Positions 53,873 through 63,197 are shown, counted from the first letter of the stretch. The stretch: DNA of 64,000 bases from Mucilaginibacter cryoferens (GCF_014205845.1 NZ_JACHCR010000029.1:19989-83988); one strand, 5' to 3'. Notes: a model not told the origin generated them from the letters alone. Numbers and translations are program-made.

Positions 53873-53880
53873 CAAAGATA
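53873..53880 (-). promoter_or_regulatory. Bacteroidota-type -7 motif for the mtaB operon
   Basis: On the minus strand TATCTTTG lies 10 bp before the mtaB start codon, so the transcript would be almost leaderless. No -33 TTTG was found at 17-23 bp; the DNA there is the word-type palindrome at 53884-53993. Confidence 0.4.
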
Positions 53881-53883
53881 AGC

Positions 53884-53993
53884 ATTTATTGAATTACTGA
53901 ATTATGGAGTTATTGATTTACTAATTTTTGACGTTTTGATTAGTTATCGCCGATCCGCTCTGAAAAAATCAATAACTCAATAATTCAATAAAT
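53884..53993. repeat. Word-type imperfect inverted repeat (TTATTGAATTA)
   Basis: Left arm 53884-53919 and right arm 53966-53993 are complementary except for about eight extra bases in the left arm. Both contain reiterated ATTGAATTA and GTTATTGA words. It lies between ubiX and mtaB, which are co-oriented, so it could form the 3' end of the ubiX transcript. Confidence 0.65.
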
Positions 53994-53999
53994 CGATAA

Positions 54000-54563
54000 T
54001 TATATTCCTTTCCACTCGTAACTTTCACTCTCCAACCCCATCAGATCAATCACCCGGTTTACTACCGTCATGGCCAGTTCTTCGATGGTTTGGGGCTTAC
54101 TGTAGTACGACGGAATGGCCGGGCAAATAATGCCTCCTGCTTCGGTAACCGTGGTCATATTACGAATGTGGATAAGATTCAGAGGTGTATCGCGAGCTAC
54201 CAGGATAAGTTTACGACGCTCCTTCAAAATCACATCGGCCGCACGACTAATGAGATCATCAGAAATGCCCCCCGCTATCCTACCCAACGTACCCATTGAG
54301 CAAGGTACAATTACCATAGTATCAAACTTTGCCGATCCCGAAGCAAACGGTGCCATGAAATCGTTTTTTGCGTAAAACTTATAATTGTGTTTGCCGTAAT
54401 CTTCATTATCCAATTCAAACTGCCATACGTCTTTGGCATTATCAGACATTACAACAGCAACTTCCTGTATCTGAGCACTTAGCTGATTTAACTTTTTTAA
54501 TAACAGATCGGCATAAATAGCGCCGCTGGCACCGGTAATTGCAACTACTATCTTTTTCTTCAT
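54000..54563 (-). CDS. ubiX: Flavin prenyltransferase UbiX
   Basis: The 187-residue protein has an N-terminal FMN-binding loop ITGASGAIYADLL (residues about 9-21), then VVPCSMGTLGRIAGG and ILVARDTPLNLIHIRNM, matching the UbiX/Pad1 family. It makes prenylated FMN for UbiD-type decarboxylases. No ubiD lies in the window. The gene stands alone after the ppk1-ppx terminators. Confidence 0.94.
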   Translation of the reverse strand: MKKKIVVAITGASGAIYADLLLKKLNQLSAQIQEVAVVMSDNAKDVWQFELDNEDYGKHNYKFYAKNDFMAPFASGSAKFDTMVIVPCSMGTLGRIAGGISDDLISRAADVILKERRKLILVARDTPLNLIHIRNMTTVTEAGGIICPAIPSYYSKPQTIEELAMTVVNRVIDLMGLESESYEWKGI

Positions 54564-54604
54564 GATTTTAACTCCAACAACCCAAACAGATAAAAGTTAC
54601 GGGC

Positions 54605-54637
54605 ATAAAAAAGGGTCGAATACAAGTACCCGACCCT
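54605..54637 (-). terminator. Intrinsic terminator of the ppk1-ppx operon
   Basis: On the minus strand AGGGTCG pairs with CGACCCT (54631-54637 and 54612-54618) and is followed by a T-run (54607-54611). It lies about 105 bp past the ppx stop. Confidence 0.8.
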
Positions 54638-54651
54638 ACATCTACCTATGA

Positions 54652-54674
54652 AAAACATGCCCTTGAGAGGGCAT
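54652..54674 (-). terminator. Second hairpin downstream of ppx
   Basis: A perfect 7-pair hairpin, ATGCCCT and AGGGCAT with a 4-base loop, is followed on the minus strand by GTTTTT. With the hairpin at 54605-54637 it forms a tandem terminator. Confidence 0.65.
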
Positions 54675-54742
54675 TACAAATGTACTAACAGTTTTTATAT
54701 TATAAAACAAATTTGTAAAAATATTTTTACATTATTATTTTG

Positions 54743-55621
54743 TTAAGATAAATTCGTATCTATTAGGGTTTGTATTATGCCATCAACCATGCCTACACGG
54801 GGTACATATATTTGTTTTATACCGGCATTTTTCATCACCGTCATATAAATTTCACAGGCAGGGATAATTACATCGGCCCTATCCTGGTTTAAACCCAGCA
54901 CATTAATGCGATCTTTTAGTGAAAATGAGTTAAGATAAGTGTACAATGATTTAAGTTTGGTAAAGGTCATTGGTGCCTCATCCCCCTCCTCGGCCAGGCG
55001 GTGCAATTTGTTGATATTGCCGCCGGTACCTATACCCAATAACTGTTTATAGCCGCGGGTATGTTCGCGAATAAACTCCTTCATCTCGTTCCAGGTTTCT
55101 TCGGTATCCTGATTGTCCAGTATCCTGATGGTACCAACATTGAATGATTTTGAAGCCATCAACTCCCCTGCTGAAAACAACGATAACTCGGTACTGCCTC
55201 CACCTACATCAATGTATAAATAGCTTTTGCTTTTATCAATAGTTTGCTCGGCATGACTGGCATAAATCACCTTGGCTTCTTTTGAGCCGTGAATAATCTC
55301 CAGATCGATATTGGCCTGCTCTTTTATAAGCTTAACCACCTCTTCACCGTTCTTTGCTTCACGCATGGCCGATGTGGCATAGGCCAGGTAATCGGTTACC
55401 TTGTAAACATCCATCAGGTTGCGAAAAGCGCTCATTGATTTTACAAGGTCGCCGGCTTTCTTATCAGAGATGTGTTGCTGTATAAAGGCATCATCGCCCA
55501 AACGCAGGGGAACCCTGATCAATGTATTTTTTTTGAACGAGTAGGAACCGTGGTTTTCAATAACATCGGCAATAAGCAGCCTTACTGCGTTTGAACCGAT
55601 ATCTATAGCTGCGTATCTCAA
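54743..55621 (-). CDS. ppx: Exopolyphosphatase (short Ppx/GppA type)
   Basis: The 292-residue protein covers only the two actin-like ATPase-fold domains of the Ppx/GppA family (PF02541), without the C-terminal HD-type part of E. coli Ppx (513 residues). Motifs are AIDIGSNAVRLLI at the N-terminus and YIDVGGGSTELSLF near residue 137. It degrades polyphosphate, or pppGpp as an alternative. The start codon is TTG (55619-55621): the P-loop-like motif follows within a few residues, so no downstream ATG is possible. It overlaps the ppk1 stop by 4 bp (TTGA). Confidence 0.92.
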   Translation of the reverse strand: MRYAAIDIGSNAVRLLIADVIENHGSYSFKKNTLIRVPLRLGDDAFIQQHISDKKAGDLVKSMSAFRNLMDVYKVTDYLAYATSAMREAKNGEEVVKLIKEQANIDLEIIHGSKEAKVIYASHAEQTIDKSKSYLYIDVGGGSTELSLFSAGELMASKSFNVGTIRILDNQDTEETWNEMKEFIREHTRGYKQLLGIGTGGNINKLHRLAEEGDEAPMTFTKLKSLYTYLNSFSLKDRINVLGLNQDRADVIIPACEIYMTVMKNAGIKQIYVPRVGMVDGIIQTLIDTNLS

Positions 55622-57669
55622 CTTTGTTTGTTTTTAGTTTTAAGGTAATTGTATATCTCTATCTGCGCGCGGTGCGAATCGGCAGAGTTTGTTTTATGGT
55701 ATTTATTGCTGTTGGCACTGTTTATTTCACGGGCTTTGGTATTATCGTGCAGTTGTATGTTGATGATATCCTTCACCTCTTTTTTAAGCTGCTCATCCAA
55801 AATCGGGAATCCAACCTCTACCCTGGTATCTATGTTCCGGCTCATAAAATCGGCCGATGTAAGATAGATCAGCTCGTTGCCGCCATTGCAATAGATGTGA
55901 ACACGGGCATGCTCCAGGTATTTATCTACAATGCTTATCACTTCAATATGTTCGCTGAAACCCTTAACACCGGGTACAAGGCAGCACATACCGCGTATAA
56001 TCATCTTTATCTTCACCCCTGCATTGCTGGCCTGGTATAATTTATTGATGAGGCCTTCATCGGCAAGGCTGTTCATTTTTAATATCATATAGGCTTTTTT
56101 ACCGGCCTTGGCATTCTTTATCTCGTTATCTATCAACTTATAAATAGCAGGCCGCGAATCTATTGGAGATACAATAAGCGTTTTTAACCCTTTAGGCAAC
56201 ACATTCTTTTTAAGCGCCCTGAAAATTTCTACCAAATCATCGGTGATCTTTTTGTTAGCGGTGAATAAGGTATGATCGGCATATATCTTAGCGGTTTTCT
56301 CGTTAAAATTACCGGTAGATAAACATGCGTAGTAAGTAAGCTTTTGTTTTTCTAACCTGCTCACCAAACATATTTTGGAGTGCACCTTATAACCCGGTAC
56401 ACCATAAAGCACATTTACGCCTTCCTCCTCTAGCCTGTTGCTCCAGAATATATTATTCTGCTCATCAAAACGGGCGCGCAGTTCAACCAGGCAGTTTACC
56501 TTTTTACCGTTTTTTGCCGCATTTACCAGCGCGTGCACTATTCTGGAATTTTCGGCAAGGCGATAAACCGCTATGCTGATCTCTTTAACTTTTGGATCGA
56601 TAGCCGCCTCACGTAAAAAGTGGATAATGTAATCGTAAGATTGGTATGGCGTACTCACCATGTAATCTTTTTTGGCTATCAAACCTATTAAGCTTTTTCC
56701 AAAAGACAGATCTTCGACAGGCAAAGCCGGGTATTTCACAAACTCTAACTCGGGAGAACCAACGTTAGGGAACGAAATAAAATTTTTAAAGTTATGATAC
56801 CTGTTACCAGGGATGAGACTTTCACCATGTAAACCCATTTTGGTTACCAGGTATTTAAGCATATCCATGGGCATCTCGGTATCGTAAAGCAAACGCATGG
56901 GGGTGCCCTTTTTGCGCTTTTGCAGGCTTTTTGATAATGCATCAATAAATTTACCGCTTACTTCCTTATCCAGGTCCAGCTCCGCATCGCGGGTTAATTG
57001 CAGCGAGTAAGCTTCAATACTATCATGATCAAAAATGAAAAATATATCTTCCAAACTGTATCTGATGATATCATCTAACAGGATAATAAATTTCAGATTA
57101 TTGGTTTCGGGCAACACCACAAAACGCGACAACGTATCCGGAAACTCGATAAGCGCGAACCTCGATTTTTTATTTTTGGTAAGCTTTACAAAAAAATAAA
57201 TAGCACGATCGCGCAATTCGGGCAGCGGCAGGCTATCATCAAGCATAATGGGCACCAGCGTGGCCAGTAATTTTTCCCTGAAATAGTTTTTAACAAACGC
57301 GCCACGCGATACGTTAAGCTGCTTATCGTTGAGGATAAAGATCTTTTCTTCGGCAAGCTGCTTTACAATAATATTCTCGTACAGGTTATTGAACTTGCGC
57401 TCCTGCCTTACTACTATATTTTTGATCTGGTTAAGGAGTTTTTTAGGGTTATAACCTAATATCTCCTTTGATTTTTCGTTCAGCGCGGCAAGGCGGCTCA
57501 TGGTGGCAACCCTTACTCTGTAAAACTCATCAAGGTTGGACGAAAATATAGCCAGAAACCTTATCCGCTCAATTAATGGAACAGTTGGGTCGGCCGCTTC
57601 CTGCAAAACCCTGTCGTTAAAATATAGCCAGCTTATTTCTCTATTAATCGATGGTGCCTGTTTATCCAT
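55618..57669 (-). CDS. ppk1: Polyphosphate kinase 1
   Basis: A 683-residue enzyme with the PPK1 domain order: N-terminal (INREISWLYFNDRVLQEA), middle, and two phospholipase-D-like catalytic domains. The autophosphorylated His lies in YKVHSKICLV (near residue 430), and the second conserved His in LEHARVHIYCNGG (near 588). It makes inorganic polyphosphate from ATP reversibly. The ppx gene follows in an overlap of four bases, so synthesis and degradation are co-expressed. The C-terminal tail (after about 655) is Asn/Ser-rich and basic. Confidence 0.96.
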   Translation of the reverse strand: MDKQAPSINREISWLYFNDRVLQEAADPTVPLIERIRFLAIFSSNLDEFYRVRVATMSRLAALNEKSKEILGYNPKKLLNQIKNIVVRQERKFNNLYENIIVKQLAEEKIFILNDKQLNVSRGAFVKNYFREKLLATLVPIMLDDSLPLPELRDRAIYFFVKLTKNKKSRFALIEFPDTLSRFVVLPETNNLKFIILLDDIIRYSLEDIFFIFDHDSIEAYSLQLTRDAELDLDKEVSGKFIDALSKSLQKRKKGTPMRLLYDTEMPMDMLKYLVTKMGLHGESLIPGNRYHNFKNFISFPNVGSPELEFVKYPALPVEDLSFGKSLIGLIAKKDYMVSTPYQSYDYIIHFLREAAIDPKVKEISIAVYRLAENSRIVHALVNAAKNGKKVNCLVELRARFDEQNNIFWSNRLEEEGVNVLYGVPGYKVHSKICLVSRLEKQKLTYYACLSTGNFNEKTAKIYADHTLFTANKKITDDLVEIFRALKKNVLPKGLKTLIVSPIDSRPAIYKLIDNEIKNAKAGKKAYMILKMNSLADEGLINKLYQASNAGVKIKMIIRGMCCLVPGVKGFSEHIEVISIVDKYLEHARVHIYCNGGNELIYLTSADFMSRNIDTRVEVGFPILDEQLKKEVKDIINIQLHDNTKAREINSANSNKYHKTNSADSHRAQIEIYNYLKTKNKQS

Positions 57670-57780
57670 AAAAATTTGTGTCCCTTAGGTCACGTTTACA
57701 AAACTGCTTATTTATTTGTTAACTTAATATTAACTCATCTGCATAAAGCATGTTTTTAGTGATTATTATTTATTACACAA

Positions 57781-57839
57781 TGTAAACAAATTACCAATTG
57801 CGCTGTGTAAATGTTTACAATACATTAGTTTTGTAAACA
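57781..57839. promoter_or_regulatory. TGTAAACA boxes and promoter region of yajQ
   Basis: Three copies of TGTAAACA occur in this 60-bp region: direct at 57781-57788, inverted at 57812-57819 and direct at 57832-57839. The last overlaps a TAGTTTTG -7 motif (57826-57833) that lies 26 bp before the yajQ start. A related GTTTACAAA lies nearer the ppk1 start. They could be sites for a regulator of the divergent ppk1-ppx and yajQ genes. Confidence 0.4.
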
Positions 57840-57858
57840 TTTATAAACTCATTTACTT

Positions 57859-58350
57859 ATGCCAACATTTGATATAGTAAGCAAGATAGACGGACAGACC
57901 CTTGATAATGCCATTAATACCGCTAAAAAGGAAATACTTAACCGTTACGACTTTAACGACTCGAAAAGCACTATCGACCTGGATAAAAAAACCAACGAGA
58001 TAACCATTGTTACCGAAAACGATATGCGCCTGAAAGCAATTCAGGATTCTATTATCAGCCGCATGGTAAAACAACACCTCGACTCGGGTGCGCTTGATTT
58101 TGGTAAAGAGCAATACGCATCGGGCAACATGATACGCAAGGAGATAAAAGTTAAGGAAGGTATAGATAAAGAAACCTCAAAAAAACTGGTTAAAAAGATA
58201 AAAGACAGCGGCCTTAAGGTACAGGCATCCATTATGGACGACCAGGTACGTGTACAAGGCAAAAAAATTGACGATCTGCAAGCCGTGATCAGCCTTTGCC
58301 GTGGCGAAAATTTTGGCCAACCGTTGCAGTTTATCAATATGAGGGATTAG
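57859..58350 (+). CDS. yajQ: YajQ-family nucleotide-binding protein
   Basis: The 163-residue cytoplasmic protein matches UPF0234/YajQ along its whole length: it begins MPTFDIVSKIDGQTLDNAIN and has YDFNDSKSTIDLD, a middle segment VKQHLDSGALDFGKEQ and a C-terminal DQVRVQGKKIDDLQ with FGQPLQFINMRD. YajQ has two ferredoxin-like halves and binds nucleotides or c-di-GMP in some bacteria; its role here is unknown. It is divergent from ppk1. Confidence 0.95.
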   Translation: MPTFDIVSKIDGQTLDNAINTAKKEILNRYDFNDSKSTIDLDKKTNEITIVTENDMRLKAIQDSIISRMVKQHLDSGALDFGKEQYASGNMIRKEIKVKEGIDKETSKKLVKKIKDSGLKVQASIMDDQVRVQGKKIDDLQAVISLCRGENFGQPLQFINMRD

Positions 58351-58375
58351 TTATCTCAATAATATTGTTATTTCT

Positions 58376-58481
58376 AAACGAGGAACGAGAAGATCTTATA
58401 CGCCCGGGTATGTAAATTTACAAGTCTGCTCTGTAAATCGTAGGGAATTTCTCCTCGTACCTCGCTCGAAACGACAACTTT
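58376..58481. repeat. Dispersed palindromic repeat, CTGTAAATCG family
   Basis: The arm AACGAGGAACGAGAAGATC-like at the left is matched by CTCCTCGTACCTCGCTCG at the right, with CTCTGTAAATCG between. The right part resembles the element at 63821-63908. It lies between convergent yajQ and the outer-membrane gene. Confidence 0.6.
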
Positions 58482-58551
58482 TTTTAATACATGTAGTAAT
58501 TAAAAGATCTGCGTGCCCTGTAATGCAAATTATGGGGGCCCGAGATTGATT

Positions 58552-60990
58552 TCAATTTTTCACCCTATTCTGTTCGCTTTCCGCACCATTGGAATCATGT
58601 TTTCGCAAGCCCGAGATGGCTTTCCCAAAGCGGTAACTAAATGATAACACCACATTACGGCTATCCCCAACATTATGAAAATTGGCACGTGTATTGGCCA
58701 GGTTGTTAATATCACCGCTGTTAACAAACGTGTAAAAAATATCGTTAACAGCCAGGCTTGTAGTAATGGCAGGCGATATTTTTTTTGATACTAATGCGTT
58801 AACCTTTCCCCTGCTATGCGATACAAACTGGGCATTGGTAATGTTGCTTTGGTAGCCGCCATCAAGCTGGGTTGTCCAGTCTTTAGGTAATTTAAATTGT
58901 AATACCGGCCTCACAAAAAAGTAAGTTCCCTGGGTGTTTAAAGTACCGGTATAAAACGTACTTACCGAGTGAATATTTACAACCCTGCCATAAAAATGAA
59001 TATTAAACCACTTAGCCGGATCGAACCCTGCATCAACGGCAATACCCTTAACAGTAATATTGCCCAGGTTACCGGGGCGACTGTAATAAATGCCGTTTAC
59101 AATCTCGATGGTTTCGTTCACATCGTCTTTAGTGTTGCTATAGTTTAAAGTGGTGGTAACGTTTTTCCAGTTATAAGATAGCTCAAAATTGTTGGTATAA
59201 GATGGCTTAAGGAAGGGATTACCGGTATAATAGGTAAACTTATCCAGGGGCGACAGAAAAGGGTTCAGATCGCTGTAATCAGGCCTTTCTATCCTGCGGC
59301 CATAATTGAGGCTGATACTTTGGTGGCCCGATGTATCCAGTTTATATTGTAAATAAACCGTTGGAAACAGGCCGTTATAGTTCCGTTTAAAAACAGAATC
59401 GGGCTTTTGCACGTTGCCCAACTGGTGCCCGTCAGAATTGGTATTCTCAAACCGTAAACCTAGCTGTGCCGAAAACCGCTTCCAATCCTTACTGGCATTT
59501 ATATATCCGGCGTTTATTTGTTCTTTATAAATAAAGTGGTTGGTTTTGCCATAATCGGGCGCGGTAACGTTATTAACGGTGTAGTAGTAATCGGCCACAT
59601 TATCTGTTTTGGTATAGCTGGTTTTAAGCCCTGTCTCCAATTTAATACCGTTGTTTAAGGGCTGTACATAATCTGTTTTGGCCGAGTAAATATGAATGTG
59701 TGTAGGCAGGTTACCCGTAAGCAGATCGTTGCTTATCATATTTCCGTTGGGCAGGTAACCGTTATTTAAAAACGACTGCATAGTACTTTCATCATAGTTT
59801 AGCTGATCAACGTCGATAGTAAGCTCGCGCCCTTTTTTATCATATTGATGGCGATAGTTAAGGTTAACGCTGCCATTTTTAAAATTGCGATGTTCGTGAT
59901 TATTGGCCACAATGGTCGAATCCAAAACATTAGATGCATCAAGCAGCCTGCTGGTGTTGAGCGTGTTGGTAGTACCCGGATTAAGTAAACCTTTAAAGCC
60001 TATCCCTAATGTTGTTTTATCGGATAGGTAGTAATCGGCCCCCAGGCTTAAGCGAATGCTGGTTGTTTTACGGCGAATAAAAGAGTTCTGCAAAAAATTT
60101 GATGCCGTACTGCCATCGTCATTTAAAAAATACCGGTTGATGTTGAGATCGTTAAAATTATTATTGGTATTGTAGCTCAGGTTGCCAAACACATTTACCT
60201 TATTGTTGCGATAATTAAAGTTGAGACCATTGGTGGTTCGCCCGTATCTGCCCTGTGTGTAGCTTAAATTAGCGCTGCCATTAAAGCCCTGTACCTTGTT
60301 GCGCTTAATACGGATATTGATAACACCTCCACTGCCGGCCGCATCGTATTTAGCCGGCGGGTTGGTCATCAGCTCCACCTGGTCAATAGAGGAGGCAGAT
60401 AATGAACGCAGGTAATTTTGCAGGTCGATGCCGGATAAATAAGTAGGTTTATCATCAATAAATATTTTTACAGTACCACTGCCATTGAGGCTGATAGCCC
60501 CATTTTGATCAACCATTACTCCGGGCGATTTTTCCAGCACATCCATAGCGGTATTGCCAGCATTACCCAACATGGCCCCTACATTTACAACCGTGCGGTC
60601 TATCTTATGCTCAACCAATTGCTTTTGCGCAACTACGGCAACTTCTTTTAACTCCTTGCCGGCTTGCTGCAAAATAATATCTGGAAGTATAAGATCCTTA
60701 CTAAGCTGTACCAATTGGCTTTTATAGGTTTCATAGCCTATTATACTTACGCTTAGTTTATAACTACCTGCTTTAAGTGCTACAAAACTGTACCTTCCGG
60801 CTGCATCTGCTGCCACTGTTTTAACCAATACAGAATCTACAGCTGTACGCAGGTATATGGTAGCGCCATCCAGGGGCCGGGTATCGGCACCCTTAACTTT
60901 ACCGCTAAGGGTAAACCCGCTTTGGGCATTTACCAAAGTTGAGGCAATAGAAAGCCAGGCGGCTAAAAAAGCTGCAATTTTCAATTTCAT
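58552..60990 (-). CDS. Outer-membrane beta-barrel protein (TonB-receptor-like)
   Basis: The 812-residue protein has a signal peptide (about 22 residues, ending VNA), a carboxypeptidase-regulatory-like domain (about 27-110, GFTLSGKVKGADTRPLDGA), a plug-like domain (about 120-225, with EKSPGVMVDQNGAISLNGSG), and a long beta-barrel of the OMP_b-brl_3 type ending in SFSYRFGKAIS. It is probably a TonB-dependent receptor or related outer-membrane protein; its substrate is unknown. There is no SusD partner beside it. The C-terminus carries an extra hydrophilic tail of about 20 residues past the last predicted strand, which is unusual for a barrel ending. Confidence 0.9.
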   Translation of the reverse strand: MKLKIAAFLAAWLSIASTLVNAQSGFTLSGKVKGADTRPLDGATIYLRTAVDSVLVKTVAADAAGRYSFVALKAGSYKLSVSIIGYETYKSQLVQLSKDLILPDIILQQAGKELKEVAVVAQKQLVEHKIDRTVVNVGAMLGNAGNTAMDVLEKSPGVMVDQNGAISLNGSGTVKIFIDDKPTYLSGIDLQNYLRSLSASSIDQVELMTNPPAKYDAAGSGGVINIRIKRNKVQGFNGSANLSYTQGRYGRTTNGLNFNYRNNKVNVFGNLSYNTNNNFNDLNINRYFLNDDGSTASNFLQNSFIRRKTTSIRLSLGADYYLSDKTTLGIGFKGLLNPGTTNTLNTSRLLDASNVLDSTIVANNHEHRNFKNGSVNLNYRHQYDKKGRELTIDVDQLNYDESTMQSFLNNGYLPNGNMISNDLLTGNLPTHIHIYSAKTDYVQPLNNGIKLETGLKTSYTKTDNVADYYYTVNNVTAPDYGKTNHFIYKEQINAGYINASKDWKRFSAQLGLRFENTNSDGHQLGNVQKPDSVFKRNYNGLFPTVYLQYKLDTSGHQSISLNYGRRIERPDYSDLNPFLSPLDKFTYYTGNPFLKPSYTNNFELSYNWKNVTTTLNYSNTKDDVNETIEIVNGIYYSRPGNLGNITVKGIAVDAGFDPAKWFNIHFYGRVVNIHSVSTFYTGTLNTQGTYFFVRPVLQFKLPKDWTTQLDGGYQSNITNAQFVSHSRGKVNALVSKKISPAITTSLAVNDIFYTFVNSGDINNLANTRANFHNVGDSRNVVLSFSYRFGKAISGLRKHDSNGAESEQNRVKN

Positions 60991-61496
60991 ATTAATGTGT
61001 TTAGGAGATTTCTTTTAGGTTGATCTTTTATTGTTTACTTGTACGCTTTTAGTAATTCAATAATTTCCGGCTTTTAGCATCCAACGCTCAGCTAAATTTT
61101 AGGCGTAGCTATCAGTATATATTTCTTTCAAACACAACACCATTGCCGCCGTCATTGCGAGGCACTTTTAAAGTATTGATTATCAGTATGATTTTTAAAG
61201 TTCCTAATGCCCAAGATACAATGAGGTGCCTTCATCATTTTTTCCCCTCTAGAGAGGTGGCGCGCCGGACTGAGCGTTGGCTGGGGTGTGTTCTACAGCG
61301 TTCTTTTGCGTGCATAAACACATCCTTCCGCCCCTCTCGAGAAGGGAATCGCACATTCCCGCCATTTTTTTAAAGAGCGTCCGCAACCGCCCATTTATTA
61401 TTGTGCCATTATTGTTTTTTACAGGTTAGCCCTGGTTGCCGCTCCTATGAGGGTTTATAAAAATCTTCTGGAAAGAAATTTAAACAGGTTCTAACA
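60991..61496. other. Gene-free stretch rich in dispersed repeats
   Basis: This 506-bp region between two minus-strand genes holds an 11-bp inverted repeat (CCAACGCTCAG 61081-61091, CTGAGCGTTGG 61270-61280), a GTCATTGCGAGG-type fragment near 61153, and a CCCCTCTAGAGAGG palindrome near 61246 with a partner CCCCTCTCGAGAAGGG near 61333. A 76-codon open frame is repeat-derived and not called. No promoter was recognised. Confidence 0.6.
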
Positions 61497-63197
61497 CTAA
61501 GGCTTGCTTGTGGTGGTTACTTTGGTTTCGGTCTCGTAATTATTAAACAAAGTCCATTCATTACTTCCGGTAACAGGCACATACTTTTTCTTGTATTTCT
61601 GAAAAACATCATCGGGCTGCTTTACACCATTGATGATCATTTCACTTTGGCTAAGTTTAAAGGAAACTTTCGCTGCGTTTGCGTCAATCAACCCGTCTTT
61701 CTTCAGTTCGGCTGTTACTATCTCTCCTATGCTTGGCTCCTTTGGTAATTGATAAGCTTTGTTATTGTAATCGGCCTTATAAGGTTTATTTCCGTAAGCA
61801 TATGGACTGGTTGCAGTATTTGTTAACGGGTGAAGTTTCGATTGGTTCACCGAATCTACTTTCGCCAGTTCCTTTTGCTGTTGCAGCTTACTGTTTAATG
61901 CACCTAAACCGCCAGACAACTTTCCCAATTTACTTTTTATTGTATCCTGGGACTTTGCTTTTGCCGGGGTATCTGCCAAAACCCTGCTAGCAGGTATAGC
62001 GCCGGCTTTAAGTATATTTTGAGTTTTTTTGACAGCATCATCCGTTTTAAGATCAGAACGGTTGGCAATAGTATCATTTACCGGAAACAGTTCTTTTTTA
62101 ACAGATACTACCGCATGAGATACTGTTTTCCCGGTATTCACCAATAAATGATCTATATTTTTAGCATTGGTAAAAGCCATAGTGAGCCCCCCGGCGCTTA
62201 GTAATATAATGGCCAAAACAGATCGCTCGCGAATATTAAGCGTATGGTTACTGCCCGATGCCATACGTTTTACCCTATCAATCAACTGATCGCGCTTGCC
62301 GGGGAAAGCCATGGCATATGCCGGGGCCGATAACTGGTATTCCTGGCAACTTACCAGCGCCCTGATGTAATTTACCTTATTGCTGGTTTGCACTACAGCT
62401 ATATCATCGCAGCAGTTTTCCCTTTCGGTACGGATAAGTGCCGAAAGCCACAGCACCGCCGGGTTAAAAAAGAAGATGATCTCGATGAAGCTTTGCAGCA
62501 GGTTTATTAAGTAATCCCTCCTGCGGATGTGCGCCAGCTCATGAACAAGTATGGCTTCAATTTCGGCAGGCGGCAATGCGGTAAGCAAGCCAACCGGGAT
62601 AAGGATAAGTGGTTTTAAATGCCCTATAACCATAGGCACTTTAGCAATACCAGATTCGGCAATGCCTATTATTTGTTTAATGCCCAGTTTTAGCGACAAA
62701 TCTGCCAGTCGGTTTTGCCAGTATTCGTCAACATTAAAAACAGATTTGCGGCGCAGGTGATACAAGCCTTGTAAACCAGTTAATAATTGAAGGCTACGTG
62801 CAAACACAGCCAAAATCCATATTAAAACAATAACCCGCGTATGCATATTGATATAGTTAATACCATTATCAATTAACGCCCCCTGTGTTATCGGGACTAA
62901 ATGTATTGTTGGCGCGTTTTGCAACAGATTACTTTGAACCGTGATGCCCTGTATTTGCTTTGCAGGGGCCTGCGTTTGGTTAATTTCCCAAATGAATGTG
63001 CTTATAGCGGCTACCGAAAATAGCACCAGCGATGCTACCAACAGTTGATACCGCGTTGCCGCTGCCGATTTACGGGTAAAAACAAGTATCAGCCCGGTTA
63101 TAAGCGATAATATTACACCCTGCCACAACGAATGCAGCAATGTATGGCTTAAGGCCGTAGCGAAGCCCGCAGGCAGTAATTCATTCAGGTAATTCAT
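61497..63197 (-). CDS. BlaR1-like M56 family membrane metallopeptidase
   Basis: The 566-residue protein has N-terminal membrane helices (about 5-35, 45-70, 105-130) and the zinc motif HELAH (near residue 217) with the typical downstream ENCCDD. A further helix lies near 310-330. It lacks the penicillin-binding sensor domain of true BlaR1; the C-terminal 230 residues are hydrophilic and probably periplasmic. Such proteins cleave a partner repressor after a signal. It lies 3 bp after the BlaI-type gene, its likely target. The inducing signal is unknown; resistance to beta-lactams should not be assumed. Confidence 0.92.
   Translation of the reverse strand: MNYLNELLPAGFATALSHTLLHSLWQGVILSLITGLILVFTRKSAAATRYQLLVASLVLFSVAAISTFIWEINQTQAPAKQIQGITVQSNLLQNAPTIHLVPITQGALIDNGINYINMHTRVIVLIWILAVFARSLQLLTGLQGLYHLRRKSVFNVDEYWQNRLADLSLKLGIKQIIGIAESGIAKVPMVIGHLKPLILIPVGLLTALPPAEIEAILVHELAHIRRRDYLINLLQSFIEIIFFFNPAVLWLSALIRTERENCCDDIAVVQTSNKVNYIRALVSCQEYQLSAPAYAMAFPGKRDQLIDRVKRMASGSNHTLNIRERSVLAIILLSAGGLTMAFTNAKNIDHLLVNTGKTVSHAVVSVKKELFPVNDTIANRSDLKTDDAVKKTQNILKAGAIPASRVLADTPAKAKSQDTIKSKLGKLSGGLGALNSKLQQQKELAKVDSVNQSKLHPLTNTATSPYAYGNKPYKADYNNKAYQLPKEPSIGEIVTAELKKDGLIDANAAKVSFKLSQSEMIINGVKQPDDVFQKYKKKYVPVTGSNEWTLFNNYETETKVTTTSKP

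Noticed and set aside
61143..61373. 76-codon plus-strand open frame
   Set aside because: It spans dispersed repeats including the CATTGCGAGG and CCCCTCTAGAGAGG types, with low-quality composition.
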